In this document: positions 1 to 13,600 of the stretch, piece by piece | Position numbering within the stretch: position 1 is the stretch's first letter | Layout: every line of letters starts with the position of its first letter | Assembly: GCA_025667525.1 (NCBI GenBank) | Contig: CM046875.1 | Coordinates: 201,910,125-201,974,124 of the forward strand | Source of the DNA: Glebionis coronaria | Taxonomy: Eukaryota > Streptophyta > Magnoliopsida > Asterales > Asteraceae | Reading direction: 5' to 3' | DNA length: 64,000 nucleotides | Notes under the pieces: generated by a model | What the model was told of the DNA's origin: nothing | The model's database searches: none | The model's input: only the letters and a program-made list of their open reading frames with translations | Position numbers and translations under genes: made by a program

Positions 1-904
1 AATTTTGAGTCAGATATGAGTTTTTGGGCTTAATTGGACAACATTTTTCTTATTGGGCCTTAAATAGCATATTAAGTGGTCTATTTGGACTTTTGTCTCA
101 TTTGGAGGCCCATTATGGGTATTTTGTAATTTCAAATTCATTTTCTGTTTATTAGGTTAAATTAAGCTAGTTTTCAAGTTTTTAGAATTTTTTATAAATT
201 ATGGATTTTTAATATTATTTTATTATTATTTATTATTAAAAATTAAATTTAGATTTTTCAAGTTTTTATATTTTTCTTAGGTTAAATACATATAGTTAGG
301 AATTTTACAACTTTTAGAATAATTTTTTTGTTCTTAGATTAATTTTTATAATTATTTTAAGTTTTAAGAGTTTTTAATTGTTTTTAAATAGTTTTAATTA
401 ATTTTAAAATTTTCAAAAATAGTTTTAAATTAAGTTATGGTATTTTAGAGGTTTACAAATGAAAAAATCTTATTTTGGGCTTTTTGTTAATTAAATTGAT
501 TTTTACGGCTTTAATTAGCATTAAAAAATCATTATTTAATTAAATAAAAGGTTTGAGTGATTTTTGATTTTTTGTAAACTCATAATACATTATTTAGGAT
601 TTATTGCAATTTTTTAGGAATTTTTAGAGTAAAATTTTAAATTTGGTACTTTTTACGGTTTTACGTGTACGACCTTTTCGTCTTAGTGTAATCTGTCATC
701 GTAACCGTCATTCTCTTCTTATCCCATTTCTATTTTTTTTCTCATAATCATATAATCACATAATTAATAATTTCTTAACACACACACCAAGCCTCCTTGA
801 GAACGATCCCCACTTTGGGTCATAACTCGTGGTTTTCCTAAACTACTTGTGTACTTACCCTAATTACCTTGTTTTCCTAAACAAGTGTAAATTTACAACC
901 ATCA
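1..904 (+). repeat. Element A 5' LTR, last 904 bp
   Basis: This matches the end of the 3' LTR (36625-37529). It ends in ...CCATCA, three bases before the primer site. The rest of the LTR, about 3.3 kb by comparison with the 3' copy, lies left of the window. Confidence 0.92.
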
Positions 905-907
905 TTT

Positions 908-925
908 TGGCGCCGCTGCCGGGGA
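908..925 (+). promoter_or_regulatory. Element A primer binding site (tRNA-Asp type)
   Basis: TGGCGCCGCTGCCGGGGA, three bases after the LTR end. This is the primer site known from Athila-group elements, complementary to the 3' end of tRNA-Asp apart from one base as I remember the consensus. Confidence 0.9.
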
Positions 926-1654
926 GGTATGTTGTGTTTTGATTTGGACATTGTTGTTTTTATATACTAACCATAAATAGTATTTGTATTAGTAGCACTC
1001 TACTAATACGTATTATCGGTTTTTCGTTTTTTGTGTGAATATTATTACTATATTGTATACGTAGAACAATAAATACACAAGTACTCCAAAAGTGTGAAAA
1101 CACAACCTTGACTTGGGAGGTCATTACCCAATCAGTGTATTCGAATCTCAAACAAGAAAGAAAGGCAAAAATAGATAAACACTTTCGTGAAGCTCAATTT
1201 TGAAAAATACAAACTATAAGGTGGGTATAAGGCGGGTATTATAAAATATACCCTAAGGAAAAAGTCTCTTAAGTGCTTCGCGCCGCCTCATTTCCCCGCT
1301 TGCTTGTGAGTATTTGATTTTGAGAGCTAATCGAGGGTTTTGCCGCCTAAATTATTATTAAGTATCATATATACTTTCTTGGTTTCATTTGATTAAACCC
1401 TCTTGAACGTTTTGGTGTTCCACCAACGTTCTAAAGTCATCGAAAGCGTTCACTTCACATGATCGTTTTCATTCCTTGAGGCTTCTTTAATCAAGAGATT
1501 TGATTAAGGAGGAGATTTGTAGATTTTGGTCTACCTAATACAATGACAAAAATCCAAAAAAAATAAAAACAATCAAAAACCACAAAAAAAGTTGAAAAAG
1601 TAAAAACACCAAAAAGAATCTTCTTTGCTCATCCCCTCGTTGTACATAACGTTT
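926..1654 (+). other. Element A untranslated leader
   Basis: Noncoding stretch between the primer site and the gag start. I see no ORF with family similarity. A leader of this size is usual for Athila-type elements and would carry the packaging signal, which I cannot locate. Confidence 0.7.
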
Positions 1655-1887
1655 ATGCAAACTCGCTCTAAAGCAAGACGTGCACGTAAACGTCGTCAAA
1701 AGGAAAGAAACCAAACATCTTCTAGTGAAGAATCTCCCATTGTCGAACCCATCGTAGAACAAGAAGCACCCATGGCTAATCGTACTATGATGGAGTTGCT
1801 TCAAGCACCCACCAAGGGTTATGGAGAAGCGATTGTGATTCCCGCTACCCTTGCGGAAACTTTTGAGGTGAAAACGGGTTTGTTGTC
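1655..1887 (+). pseudogene. gag: Element A gag, N-terminal part (split by element B)
   Basis: The ATG at 1655 opens a reading frame with a very basic start (MQTRSKARRARKRRQKER), then an acidic stretch and a NRTMMELLQAPTKGYGEAI motif typical of the N-terminus of Athila-group gag. An in-frame TTG 30 bases upstream lengthens the frame, but the ATG fits the family better. The frame runs to 1887 and is cut there by element B; it resumes after 14126 in the same frame once the insert and one TSD copy are discounted. Gag forms the virus-like particle in the cytoplasm. Confidence 0.88.
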
Positions 1888-4800
1888 TGTGACAATCCGT
1901 CAATTTATGGTTTATATTTTATTCTCAAATATTATTTAAAAACATTATTTTAATGTTATATTATGAACTCACTTATTTTTGGGAAGCAATTTGGATTTAC
2001 GTCTTAAAGTAGCATCGACTACGTCTAAACCGGAGGATTCTACGTTACGTGCTTACGTTTACATACACCGTTTTGGTGACAGTCCGACATTTCAGAAAAT
2101 AAATTTATCCGTGAATATTATTTTGAGATTTTAAATTTGTGTTGTTTCATAATCTCACTCATTTACGAGAAGAGATTAGGACTTACGTGAATAATTTAAC
2201 GTCCTTTACGATTAAACCGGAAACCTTAGGATTACGTATTTACGTTTTCGAACTCCGTTTTTATGAGACAATTTTTATTAGATTCGTTTTGTGCCGTTGA
2301 TTCATAATTTATAAAAATGTTTTTCGTAAAACGACCCGAGGGTACGCAAATCGAGGAAACTAGAATCGAGGAGTACCCGTAAATTAATAGAGATGTGACA
2401 AGTTTACACTTGCCCGCCCATATACAAGTGGAATCCAAGAGTACATAACACACTCTTGATGTGTCAAGTTTACTTAAGTAAACAAGGACATTTGTCCTTG
2501 TTTCTTTCCAAACCACTTAACCACAAAAAAAGCTAACCATAAACCATTTCACACACATGTAAACCAAGAAACTCTCTCAACTCTTACTCTCTCCCCTTGA
2601 ACGTCCAACACCACCATTATATCACCATCATCATAAAATTTTGACCATAAACAAAAGATATAATCAATATATGTTGATAACCACACCAAAAGATGAAGAT
2701 TGGAGGTGATTTTAACATATAAAAGGGAGTTTTCATGGAGGTCTTTGGGCTGATTTTCAAGAAGGAGTTTAGGGCTGATTTATTGAAGGTGTCTTCATAT
2801 CCTTGGTAATCTTGAAGGTGGTCTTGATATTTCATAAGATTGGTTACCAAAACCAAGCCTTGTTCACCAAAATCTCAACCTTTTCATCACTAATGGTGGT
2901 ATAGAGATTGTTTCTTCCTATCCTCTTGTTATTTTGATTATGTAATTTTGTATTTTCTTTATTTATGTATATGTATATGATGATGAATGATGATAAAAAT
3001 ATTATATGGGGATTTGGTGTTGATAAACATGGGTAAAAAGATGGAAAACCACATGTAAAATGGTTAAAATCTTGCTAAATATGATGGCTGTATAAAAATA
3101 GTAAGTAACCAAATGTTAAACTGATAAAATGGTAAAGTGGAATCAATATACAGTAATTATTAGGTATTATACACATGTTAGAGTTGGTCATACAATGGAA
3201 TCATAAAAATGAGTGAGATATGATCAAAACAAGTTTAGAGTGAAAATCTGCCTACACTGTTTTGGACGAATTTATTAAAATCTTTAGAGGTTGATTCATC
3301 AGTAGATATAAGGAATAAAATGAAGCACATATCATATAGTTTCTGTGATAAAAATTTGAGGTCATATCTCATTATAGAACTCTGGATATGGACATTTTAG
3401 TGAACTTAAAATTTTGGACTGATTTTGTGAAATTAAAGTTTAATATTATTATATAAGCACTCAAATAAATATAGTATAAAATATGAATTAAAACCCACTA
3501 ACTTATATATTTAATTAATATAAATATGCATAAGGATAAATAAATGGACATTATATAAAAATGGTACTTTGATAAGTTTTATAAGTTATAAAAACTATAT
3601 ACTACGTTTTACGTCTTTTCGGCTAAAACCGAAATAGTAACGTTTTTGTCAAATAAAACTTAGACGGTCGGACCCGTCTAATTTAAACTTTTATAAACTC
3701 ACATACTGATATATGAACTTATATAACAAGTAAAAACCGATAAAACCCGAGCTATATAACATACGGACATTAACGGGCTAAGTTAGCATTATTGGACTAT
3801 AAACCCGACTAGTTAGTAAAACACTTATAAACTTACTTATTGGGCTTAACCCATTTGGGCCCAACATGTAAAGTATAATACTGATAATAAAAGTATAATT
3901 GGGCTAATATAATATATTGGGCTTGTATTGGGCCCATTGGGCCTCAAAATGTAAACAAGTTGAACTAGTGTAACTAGTCTTGAAAATTACCAACACATAA
4001 ACACTATAATGAATGAGTAAAAATGTACAATCCCACTTGATCATCATCATATTTACAAAATCATCATATGTATACATAATTGTTATTTTTATAAAGTCAT
4101 TGGAAAAAAGTCTAAGACGAGTATTATTTGTCTAGGTTTCCGTGATTGAAGCACGTACCGTACATCCGAATTGCCGATAACCCTCTTTCCCACATCAACG
4201 TGAGTTCATAGCCTCGCACTCTTTTAAATGTTTTTATGAACTGTTTTATAAACCCGCGAGGGAGATAACATGTTAGTTTTTATAAAATAGGACACTAGTT
4301 GTCCCAATTGTTTGTTTATTGATTTGGACCCAAATGATTGTATGACCTGATGAATGATTAAATGACCCGATAGATGAAATGAAATGGATTATTAAAGTTA
4401 GGTTATGCCACTAAAAGTCCCATTAGCATGAATTGTGAACTACCGGGATTTGGTAGACGCTTATGCATATAATAGTACTATTTGGGGACGATCACCCCAG
4501 TTCGCGCCTTGACGGTTGATCCCCGTCGTGCCACATTGATTGGTAAGCGAATTTATGTATGAGAAGATTTCTATAAGCGTGAATATTGTGACGACACGCT
4601 ATTTTAGATGGGCAAATGATTGTCGGGTTAGCTACCCGTTGTTTGTTGTAGTAAGGTAACAATGTCATGCGGCTTATAATAATCCAAATAATGAAACTAC
4701 TGCTATATGCAGTGAATTACGATATATTGCCTGACTAGCAATATGGGGTCTTATTATTGATGTTATGTTCGTGATTTGGTTTTACATAACCATATTTATA

Positions 4801-5342
4801 AAACGGTTTTTATTTAACTTCACACGACGTTATAAAATGTATTGTATGATATTTTTACGACATTGGTTCGTATAATGGTTTTGAAGGCGAAAGCCTACAT
4901 TGTGATTTTGACAAGGATTTGTATAAAATGTTTTTGACCTATTTTATGGTCTACTATAAAGATTTGTACGAAATGATTTTCGGTAATAATTTTATACCGA
5001 TGTTATATTGATGGATTTTATTAAACTCTATGAATTCACTCGGCGTTTTTGCTGACCTTTTCTTTTAACATGTTTTATCTCAGGTACTTGAAGGTAATTC
5101 TCGGGAAGACAACAAGAATTCATGGCCCGCACTTAAATAACAATTTCCATTCAAATCTTTTGTAAAATTGTATGAAATGACAATGACTTGGGACCTATGT
5201 AAACTTGATATTTATGAACGGAAATGCTTTATTATTAAACGACGTGATTTTTAAGCGTTGTCTATGATGTGAGTAATGTGCTATCCCGTAACACCAACGA
5301 GTCTTCCGCTGTATTGAATTGTATAAATTTGGGGGTGTTACA
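1888..5342 (+). repeat. Element B 5' LTR
   Basis: Nearly identical to 10672-14121. The first 400 bases hold two diverged tandem units (about 1965-2080 and 2147-2265), both rich in ACGT cores. No convincing TATA box was picked out. The ORFs in this LTR are short, repeat in the other LTR, and are not convincing genes. Confidence 0.93.
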
Positions 5343-5345
5343 GTT

Positions 5346-5357
5346 TGGTATCAGAGC
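5346..5357 (+). promoter_or_regulatory. Element B primer binding site (initiator tRNA-Met)
   Basis: TGGTATCAGAGC, three bases after the LTR end: the standard plant initiator-tRNA-Met primer site. Confidence 0.92.
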
Positions 5358-7700
5358 TCTCGTTATAGAGAACGAAAGATTTTTAAAACCATGGTTTTGA
5401 ATAAAACATTTCAAAATCTTTTAACTATAAACATTTTTCACAAAATGTCTAAAAATCTTTTGACTACAACGGTGCCAAAGAATTCCTGAGTTACCGACAA
5501 GGCCAGACTGAGAAGTGTTATTTTAATATATATATAACTTGGATTATATATATATATATATATATGATGTAATTTTATTACATGATTATTTGATGATTAT
5601 TTTGATATTTATACAAGGTATTTATACGACGTAGATTGTCACAAGGAACCATAAATCCCCTAGTAAATTAATCGAAGCTATTCCCGTAGGAATTCTAGCT
5701 ATCCTAGATCTAAACCAAGTTGTGGATATTTATGATCCCAACAAATGGTTGATATTCGTAGAAATGTTGATATTAGTTGATTACGATATTAAAGAAGAAT
5801 TGGCGAGATTAAATCTGATATCGATGTCATGACGATCTTTTCTTATAGAGTGGAGTTTGACAAAACGTTACCACCTAGAAAGATGTCATCTGATTCGTTG
5901 TCACCCAATTCTTAAAATTGAAATCGAAAAGGTGAATGTTGCACTTGAGGCTGTCATTGGAACCATTACCCAAAAGCCTCATGCCACTAGTACCTTTCCG
6001 AGAAGTCTAATTGAATGTATGAGTCATTTCATACTAGTGACTCATTTGATAACTATTGTTGTAAGAGATATAGGATTGGAAATTAAGTGTTGATCATATC
6101 GAGCTTTTATTGCCCTTTTAAGGTCTAAGAATAAGGTTGAAAGTATTGGAAAATGAGGTAGGATATCACATTGAGTATAAGTTGGTTGAAACTTGAATAA
6201 AGTAAAATTTAACTCGTATGGAATATGAGATTCTTAATAGGAATCTGTTAAGTCCTGTGATTGAATTATAAGGTTTTAAATGATTGTTAGTTCGTATTAA
6301 GGGTTGTTCCTAGGCCATTGTCCAATAACGAGGATGCCTAGTGTCCAACCAAAAAATTTAAGAAATCTTCTTCTGAATTGGGACCGATGGATCTTCCGGG
6401 ATAGGTGGGACACCTAAAGACTACTGTAGATTAGTATTCATTGTGGTATCTTTTAAAAATTCTTAACTAAACTGAGACATCATTTGGTAGGATGAGTTCT
6501 TGGAATTGTATGACATAGTGACACGTAATGTGTTACGGTACAATTTGACTTGTTTGTGATTAATGAAAAGACTACCTTTGATTGCTAAATCCTACATGTA
6601 TCGATGTTATCTATCTTTTCTTGCTTCATCCTAATGCTCGCATTAGTGATGCAACCATTGAACAAGTACTCATCTCGAATTGAGTTACGTTGTGGATTAT
6701 TCTTTTTGAGTGCCATCGAGATCATGAACCTCATGATTAATTGGCTAAGCTTATTTCCTGATATATTGAAGTTAGTTCTTGGTGAACAACTTTTCATCAC
6801 TCTTTTGCAGATCACTCATTGTTTTTATAAGATAAAACAGTATTCCTTGAGAAAAAAATTGAATTTTCATCATCGTAAGGATTATTCAAAGTGAGACTTA
6901 TAAATCATTATTGAAATAAAGTTGTTTATGAAATACCTTGGAAAACTTAATTGTTTTCATAACAAAGAAAATCTTTGTAAATTTATTTTTGATTCTTATT
7001 TAAGAATTAAGCATGAAAATGTTTTTATTATAAACATGATGATAAAATTTTGACGAACTGAGTATTGCATCGTTAATCTTGAAATTGTATATAGTTGCGC
7101 GCGTACATACAATTTAGAAGGGACCATGCAAGGCTGATTAATAGTCACCATAAAATTGATTAATAAACACTAGATTTTCTTTGAAGTTATGAAAGATAAA
7201 AAAATTTATGAGATCTACAAGAAGTGCAAATTAGGGACATAGTGTTAGGGACACCTACATATGTGCCCGTACTATTTATTCTTCTGAGTCGAATTTACTC
7301 ATCTGTGGAACTTGTCTTATTTGACAATTAATATTCCTTTCTTTGTCCAATTCTCTTGTGGTGAGATTCTTTGAAAAAAAAATATCTGATTACCGAGTGT
7401 TGATACCCGACTGGATGTATCGACGTTCCTATCATTTCTTTTGAATTGATTTCATTTGAATGACCTGGGTAACGATCCGAGGAGCTTTCTAATGCGTACT
7501 CAACTTATGAAAACATGGAATATACTCATATTCGTTAACGTTTTCGACTGTATCTGATTTGAAATTCTCTCGCATAGATTATGCATTAACCTTACTCTTT
7601 AAAAGGTTAGTTATGTCTCCTGATATCCTTGAATTTGTGAAGGATCATGAATTATTATTAGTCTTTTGAAGAAATCACATCTTATCAATGGTAACAAAAC
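5358..7700 (+). other. Element B leader and decayed gag/protease region
   Basis: By position this should hold gag and the start of protease. I cannot follow any conserved gag or protease motif in any frame; the longest frames (for example 5857-6093 and 6604-6894) match nothing I recognise. Weak traces that may be the end of protease appear near 7716-7850. The region is either extremely decayed or was replaced. Confidence 0.55.
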
Positions 7701-7715
7701 TGGAAAGTTGATAGT

Positions 7716-8660
7716 GCTAGTTGAATGGATGGATTGATTATGACATGACGACATTGTCTTAATTGATGGGAACTCGAATAGAATTCCCCTAAATAATAAG
7801 ATGTTGATTATCAAAAGTGATCTAAATAATTCTTGATGGATGACCATATCCTACATTTAGACTTGAAATTATACCATGAATGGTTGTGAACTAGTTATAG
7901 ATACTGTAATCTACAAGAACCTAATATGAACTTATTAAAAGATGTTTCTGTTATCTGAAACTTTAGGAAGTATTTGTTGGTGAATTACCTAGACTTTCGC
8001 CATTAAGGCAAGTTGAATTTGGTATTGATTATATTCTTGGTGATGCACCCGTGGCGTGTGCACTGTACTTCAGCACCATCTGAATCAAAAGAATTACCGT
8101 ACAACTGAGAGAGTTGTCGGAGATAGATTTTATTCTACCGAGCTCGTCATCATGAAGAGCAATGGTGTTATTATTCCTTATATTTTTGGAATTACCGTGA
8201 ACTAGGTAAATTGATGATAAAAATCTATATCCACTACCCAAGATGATAGATTTGTTCGATCATTTACAAGTTTCTAGCGTATGTTTTAAATTTTTTTATC
8301 ATCGGCATGGTTATCATCAATTTCGCATCCGCGAAAAAGATTATCTATTCCAATCACTATATCCAGAACTTGTAATGAACATTATGAGTTTCACGTGATG
8401 TCGTTTGGATTAACTAGTACACATGTAGCATTCATAAATATGGTGAATCACGTGTGTAGGTTGTAAATTGATAAATTCATGCTTGAGATCATTAAGGACC
8501 ATTTGTTTGTATATAAGAATAAGAAGAAGTTAATAAATATATATAGATTGCCCTGAATTGGCCGAACAACGAAGACCTGTACCTTGAATATTTAACATGT
8601 GATTTAAGACTTTGGGTTTTACCAAAAAGTAGGTGCAAATATATTTTGACAAATGTTTTA
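7716..8660 (+). pseudogene. pol: Element B reverse transcriptase relic
   Basis: Pieces of Ty3/gypsy RT can be read by switching frames: an RT N-terminal stretch near 7960-8060 (PLRQVEFGIDYILGDAPVAC), a YPLPKMIDLFDHLQ piece at about 8230-8270, a GYHQFRIREKDY piece at about 8310-8345, and MSFGL with following residues at about 8395-8460. The catalytic region after that reads IIKDHLFVYKNK, with the aspartate pair lost. Stops and shifts occur every few tens of codons. The domain order is preserved, so this is decay in place, not a rearrangement. Confidence 0.8.
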
Positions 8661-9119
8661 GCAAAAAGAACTTTTGAGGGATTATTCCCTTATACACAAA
8701 TTATTTAACTAAACTCCTGTTTAGGGGTAAATGTTTGTGTATACCTCAATACAACCTAAGAGGGATTGAGGAAACCGTTTAACCATGACTTAAAATTTGA
8801 AACGACAATTTTTGCTTTTCAACTAAGAAAATTTTTACCAAAGAATAAACGAAGGTTTTTCGAACATTTACGGATCTTACTAATTATTTCTGATGAATCA
8901 ACAAAAATTGTGTTAATTAAATTCAAATTTATTTTGAACATTTTTATATAATTGGACAAACTGAGAAAATTTTAAAACTTTTTGCGTTTACGTTTCATAA
9001 AAATTAAATATTTATTATTTAATTACTTGTAGTAATTATCGACGCTTTAAACGTCAGATTGAGCAAAACTGATAAAAACAATAGTTGAGATAGAACTAAG
9101 ACTTTGAAAATGTGAAGAA

Positions 9120-10130
9120 AGAATTTTCGAATAAATACGTTCATGATATTTATTCCATCTAGGAAAGTGAACGTAATTACTGACACATTATATAGGAAAG
9201 ATAAAGAACCAATTAGGACATGTTCCTTAATAATGAAGATGCAAAATAAATTGCCAAACAATATAAAAATAAACAATGTTTGTAAAAAGGGTAATATAGA
9301 TAATAAAAGGGGGTTCGCGGCTAATGTTAACCAATAGATTTGAGAAGCCTATGGCGTTAAATGTATAAAAGGCCGCTTGTGGTTGCCTGAATATGGAGGA
9401 TTTTGAGATTTAGTCATGTTGGAATCTCATAAGTATAAGTATTCTATTCCTGTCATTTCTGATTAAATGTATCTTTATATGAAGAAGGTGTACTAATGGC
9501 AAATTATGAAGGCAGACATTGCCTCATACATTAGTAAACGTCTAGATATTGCAAAGGTCATCATCTAAATTTTATTCGATTTGGGTCATCGTCGACAGAC
9601 TGACCAAATCTGCTAATATCATTCCTGTTAATGATTGATTCTTGTAGAAGAAATTGACTCTTTTGTATTTAAAGGAGTTGTGTAAGCATGGTGTGCCTGT
9701 ATCGATCATCTCTATCAAGATCCTCGCTTCGCATCGAATTTCTAGAGATTTGCTCAGAAGTCATTAAGAACGAATCTTGATGAGAGTACTATGTACCACC
9801 CCAATCGAAGGGACGAGGTAAAGTAACGATACAAAATACTATAAGTGTTGTTTTATGTTTGAATGATTGACCTTTGGTAATAAACTGTAAAATCATTTTC
9901 CTTTGGAGAGATTATCATTGAAAACTATCGTATTAGGATCGAGATCGAATCTTATGAGGATATATATTAGAGCATCTGTAAGTAGGAGTTGGGATGAAGA
10001 CACTCGACATACACCCATTGTGAGTTGGACATGTCTTTTAGGTTTAAGGTTTTCTATGATGGCGAACCTAACCTTACAAAATACTCGACCCGCGAGACCT
10101 GAAATGATTGTTGATATTAGGATCTGATTA
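9120..10130 (+). pseudogene. pol: Element B RNase H end and integrase relic
   Basis: At 9143-9280 a frame reads FIPSRKVNVITDTLYRKDKE, matching the usual RNase H to integrase junction. At 9410-9560 comes the integrase zinc region (ESHKYKYSIP, then MKADIASYISKRLDIAKV), where the two cysteines expected near the end have become Arg and Ile. At 9575-9780 follow IWVIVDRLTKSANIIP and KHGVPVSIIS, part of the integrase core, with the catalytic aspartate after SIIS no longer visible. Many stops and frameshifts; RNase H itself (8660-9120) is mostly unreadable. Confidence 0.8.
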
Positions 10131-10671
10131 TTGACTGCCGATAGTGGGCAGGAGGTTATGTGAATATGAAATGTAGATCTTGAAGTGCCAGATGGGTAGC
10201 GAAGTTATGCCAAAAATTTTCACCATAAAAAGATGAATTAAAGATCTGAAAGATCATGGGAATTAAGTCCCCGTTGCATGGGACCATTGAGATGATGTAA
10301 AAGTTGGTTTGAAAGGCATATAAGCTGGAACTACCCTATGACTTCAAGGACTGCGTGAATTATGTTTAGTTAATCGAACTTGATAAATATCTATCAAGTA
10401 AAAATCTGAATTCTTCTTGATAAAGTTTAGATCGGCGAAAAGTTGCATTCATCAAAAACCCGTGAACATCATGGATAGAGAAAGTAAGTCAACATTAAGC
10501 CTGATCTTATTCCCGTAGTTATATTTGATGAAACTCATGTATTGTAATGAATTACACTTGTGAGAAAAGACCGAATGTGCAGGAAATACCCACATGGCTT
10601 TAACTCTATAAGAAGCGAGTAGTAAGATAAGATGACCGTTGAGGACAAAGATCCTGTTTAGGGGTAAATGC
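10131..10671 (+). other. Element B integrase C-terminal relic and 3' end
   Basis: Short pieces resemble the end of a gypsy polyprotein, for example the DKDPV-like stretch just before the LTR. I see no chromodomain. The base run AGGGGTAAATG at 10660-10670, directly before the LTR, is the likely but weak polypurine tract. Confidence 0.55.
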
Positions 10672-13600
10672 TGTGACAATCTGTCAATTTATGGTTTATA
10701 TTTTATTCTCAAATATTATTTAAAAACATTATTTTAATGTTATATTATGAACTCACTTATTTTTGGGAAGAAATTTGGATTTACGTCTTAAAGTAGCATC
10801 GACTACGTCTAAACCGGAGGATTCTATGTTACGTGCTTACGTTTACATACACCGTTTTGGTGACAGTCCGACATTTCAGGAAATAAATTTATCCGTGAAT
10901 ATTATTTTGGGATTTTAAATTTGTGTTGTTTCATAAACTCACTAATTTACGAGAAGAGATTAGGACTTACGTGAATAATTTAACGTCCTTTACGATTAAA
11001 CCGGAAACCTTAGGATTACGTATTTACGTTTTCGAACTCCGTTTTTGATGAGACAATTTTTATTAGATTCGTTTTGTGCCGTTGATTCATAATTTATAAA
11101 AACGTTTTTCGTAAAACGACCCGAGGGCACGCAAATCGAGGAAACTAGAATCAAGGAGTACCCGTAAATTAATAAGGATGGGACAAGTTTACACTTGCCC
11201 ACCCCTATACAAGTGGAATCCAAGAGTACATAACACACTCTTGATGTGTCAAGTTTACTTAAGTAAACAAGGACACTTGTCCTTTTTTCTTAACAAACCA
11301 CTTAACCACAAAACAAGCTAACCATAAACCATTTCTCACACATGCAAACCAAGAAACTCTCTCAACTCTTACTCTCTCCCCTTGAACGTCCAACACCACC
11401 ATTATATCACCATCATCATCAAATTTTGACCATAAACAAAAGATATAATCAATATATGTTGATAACCACACCAAAAGATGAAGATTGGAGGTGATTTTAA
11501 CATATAAAAGGGAGTTTTCATGGAGATCTTTGGGCTGATTTTCAAGAAGGAGTTTAGGGCTGATTTATTGAAGGTGTCTTCATATCCTTGGTAATCTTGA
11601 AGGTGGTCTTGATATTTCATAAGATTGGTTACCAAAACCAAGCCTTGTTCACCAAAATCTCAACCTTTTCATCACTAATGGTGGTATAGAGATTGTTTCT
11701 TCCTATCCTCTTGTTATTTTGATTATGTAATCTTGTATTTTCTTTATTTATGTATATGTATATGATGATGAATGATGATAAAAATATTATATAGGGATTT
11801 GGTGTTGATAAACATGGGTAAAAAGATGGAAAACGGCATGTAAAATGGTTAAAATCTTGCTAAATATGATGGTTGTATAAAAACAGTAAGTAACCAAATG
11901 TTCAACTGATAAAATGGTAAAGTGGAATAAATATACAGTAATTATTAGGTGTTATACACATGTAAGAGTTGTCCATACAATGGAATCATAAAAATGAGTG
12001 AGATATGATCAAAACAAGTTTAGAGTGCAAATCTGCCTACACTGTTTTGGACGAATTTATTAAAATCTTTAGAGGTTGATTCATCAGTAGCTATAAAGGA
12101 ATAAAATGAAGCACACATCATGTAGTTTCTGTGATAAAGAGGTCCTATCTCATTATAGAACTCTAGATATGGACATTTTAGGGAACTTAAAATTTAGGAC
12201 TGATTTTGTGAAATTAAAGTTTAATATTATTATATAAGCACTCAAATAAATATAGTATAAAATGTGAATTAAAACCCACTAACTTATATATTTCATTTAT
12301 ATAAATATGCATAAGGATAAATAAATGGACATTATATAAAAATTTTAATTTGATAAGTTTTATAAGTTATAAAAACTATATACTACGTTTTACGTCTTTT
12401 CGGCTAAAACCGAAAAAGTAACGTTTTTGTCAAATAAAACTTAGACGGTCGGACCCGTCTAATGTAAACTTTTATAAACTCACATAATGATATATGAACT
12501 TATATAAAAAGTAAAAAACGATAAAACCCGAGCTATATAACATACGGACATTAACGGGCTAAGTTAGCATTATTGGACTATAAACCCGACTAGTTAGTAA
12601 AACACTTATAAACTTACTTATTGGGCTTAACCCATTTGGGCCCAACATGTAAAGTATAATACTGATAATAAAAGTATAATTGGGCTAATATAATATATTG
12701 GGCTTGTAATGGGCCCATTGGGCCTCAAAATGTAAACTAGTTGAACTAGTGTAACTAGTCTTGAAAATTACCAACACATAAACACTATAATGAATGAGTA
12801 AAAATGTACAATCCCACTTGATCATCATCATATACAAAATCATCATATGTATACATAATTGTTATTTTTATAAAGTCATTGGAAAAAAGTCTAAGACGAG
12901 TATTATTTGTCTAGGTTTCCGTCATTGAAGCACGTACCGTACATCCGAATTGCCGATAACCCGCTTTCCCACATCAACGTGAGTTCATAGCCTCACACTC
13001 TTTTAAATGTTTTTATGAACTGTTTTATAAACCCGTGAGGGAGATAACATGTTAGTTTTTATAAAATAGGACACTAGTTGTCCCAATTGTCTGTTTATTG
13101 ATTTGGACCCGAATGATTGTGTGACCCGATGAATGATTAAATGACCCGATAGATGAAATGAAATGGATTATTAAAGTTAGGTTATGTCACTAAAAGTCCC
13201 ATTAGCATGAATTGTGAACTACCGGGATTTGGTAGACCCTTATGCATATAATAGTACTATTTGGGGACGATCACCCCAGTTCGCGCCTTGACGGTTGATC
13301 CCCGTCGTGCCACATTGATTGGTAAGCGAATTTATGTATGAGAAGATTTCTATAAGCGTGAATATTGTGACGACACGCTGTTTTAGATGGGCAAATGATT
13401 GTCGGGTTAGCTACCCATTGTTTGTTGTAGTAAGGTAACAATGTCATGCGGCTTATAATAATCCAAATAATGAAACTACTGCTATATGCACTGAATTACG
13501 ATATATTTCCTGACTAGCAATATGTGGTCTTATTATTGATGTTATGTTCGTGATTTGGTTTTACATAACCATATTTATATAACGGTTTTTATTTAACTTC

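Noticed and set aside
908..925. tRNA gene fragment
   Set aside because: These bases are the primer site complementary to a tRNA 3' end; no cloverleaf is present. The same applies to the other primer sites.
2232..2856. - strand frames in the B LTR (repeated at 10996-11641)
   Set aside because: They lie in both LTRs, antisense, without family similarity.
5857..6894. Frames at 5857-6093 and 6604-6894 as gag or protease of B
   Set aside because: No conserved motif found; length is within what AT-rich decayed DNA gives by chance.
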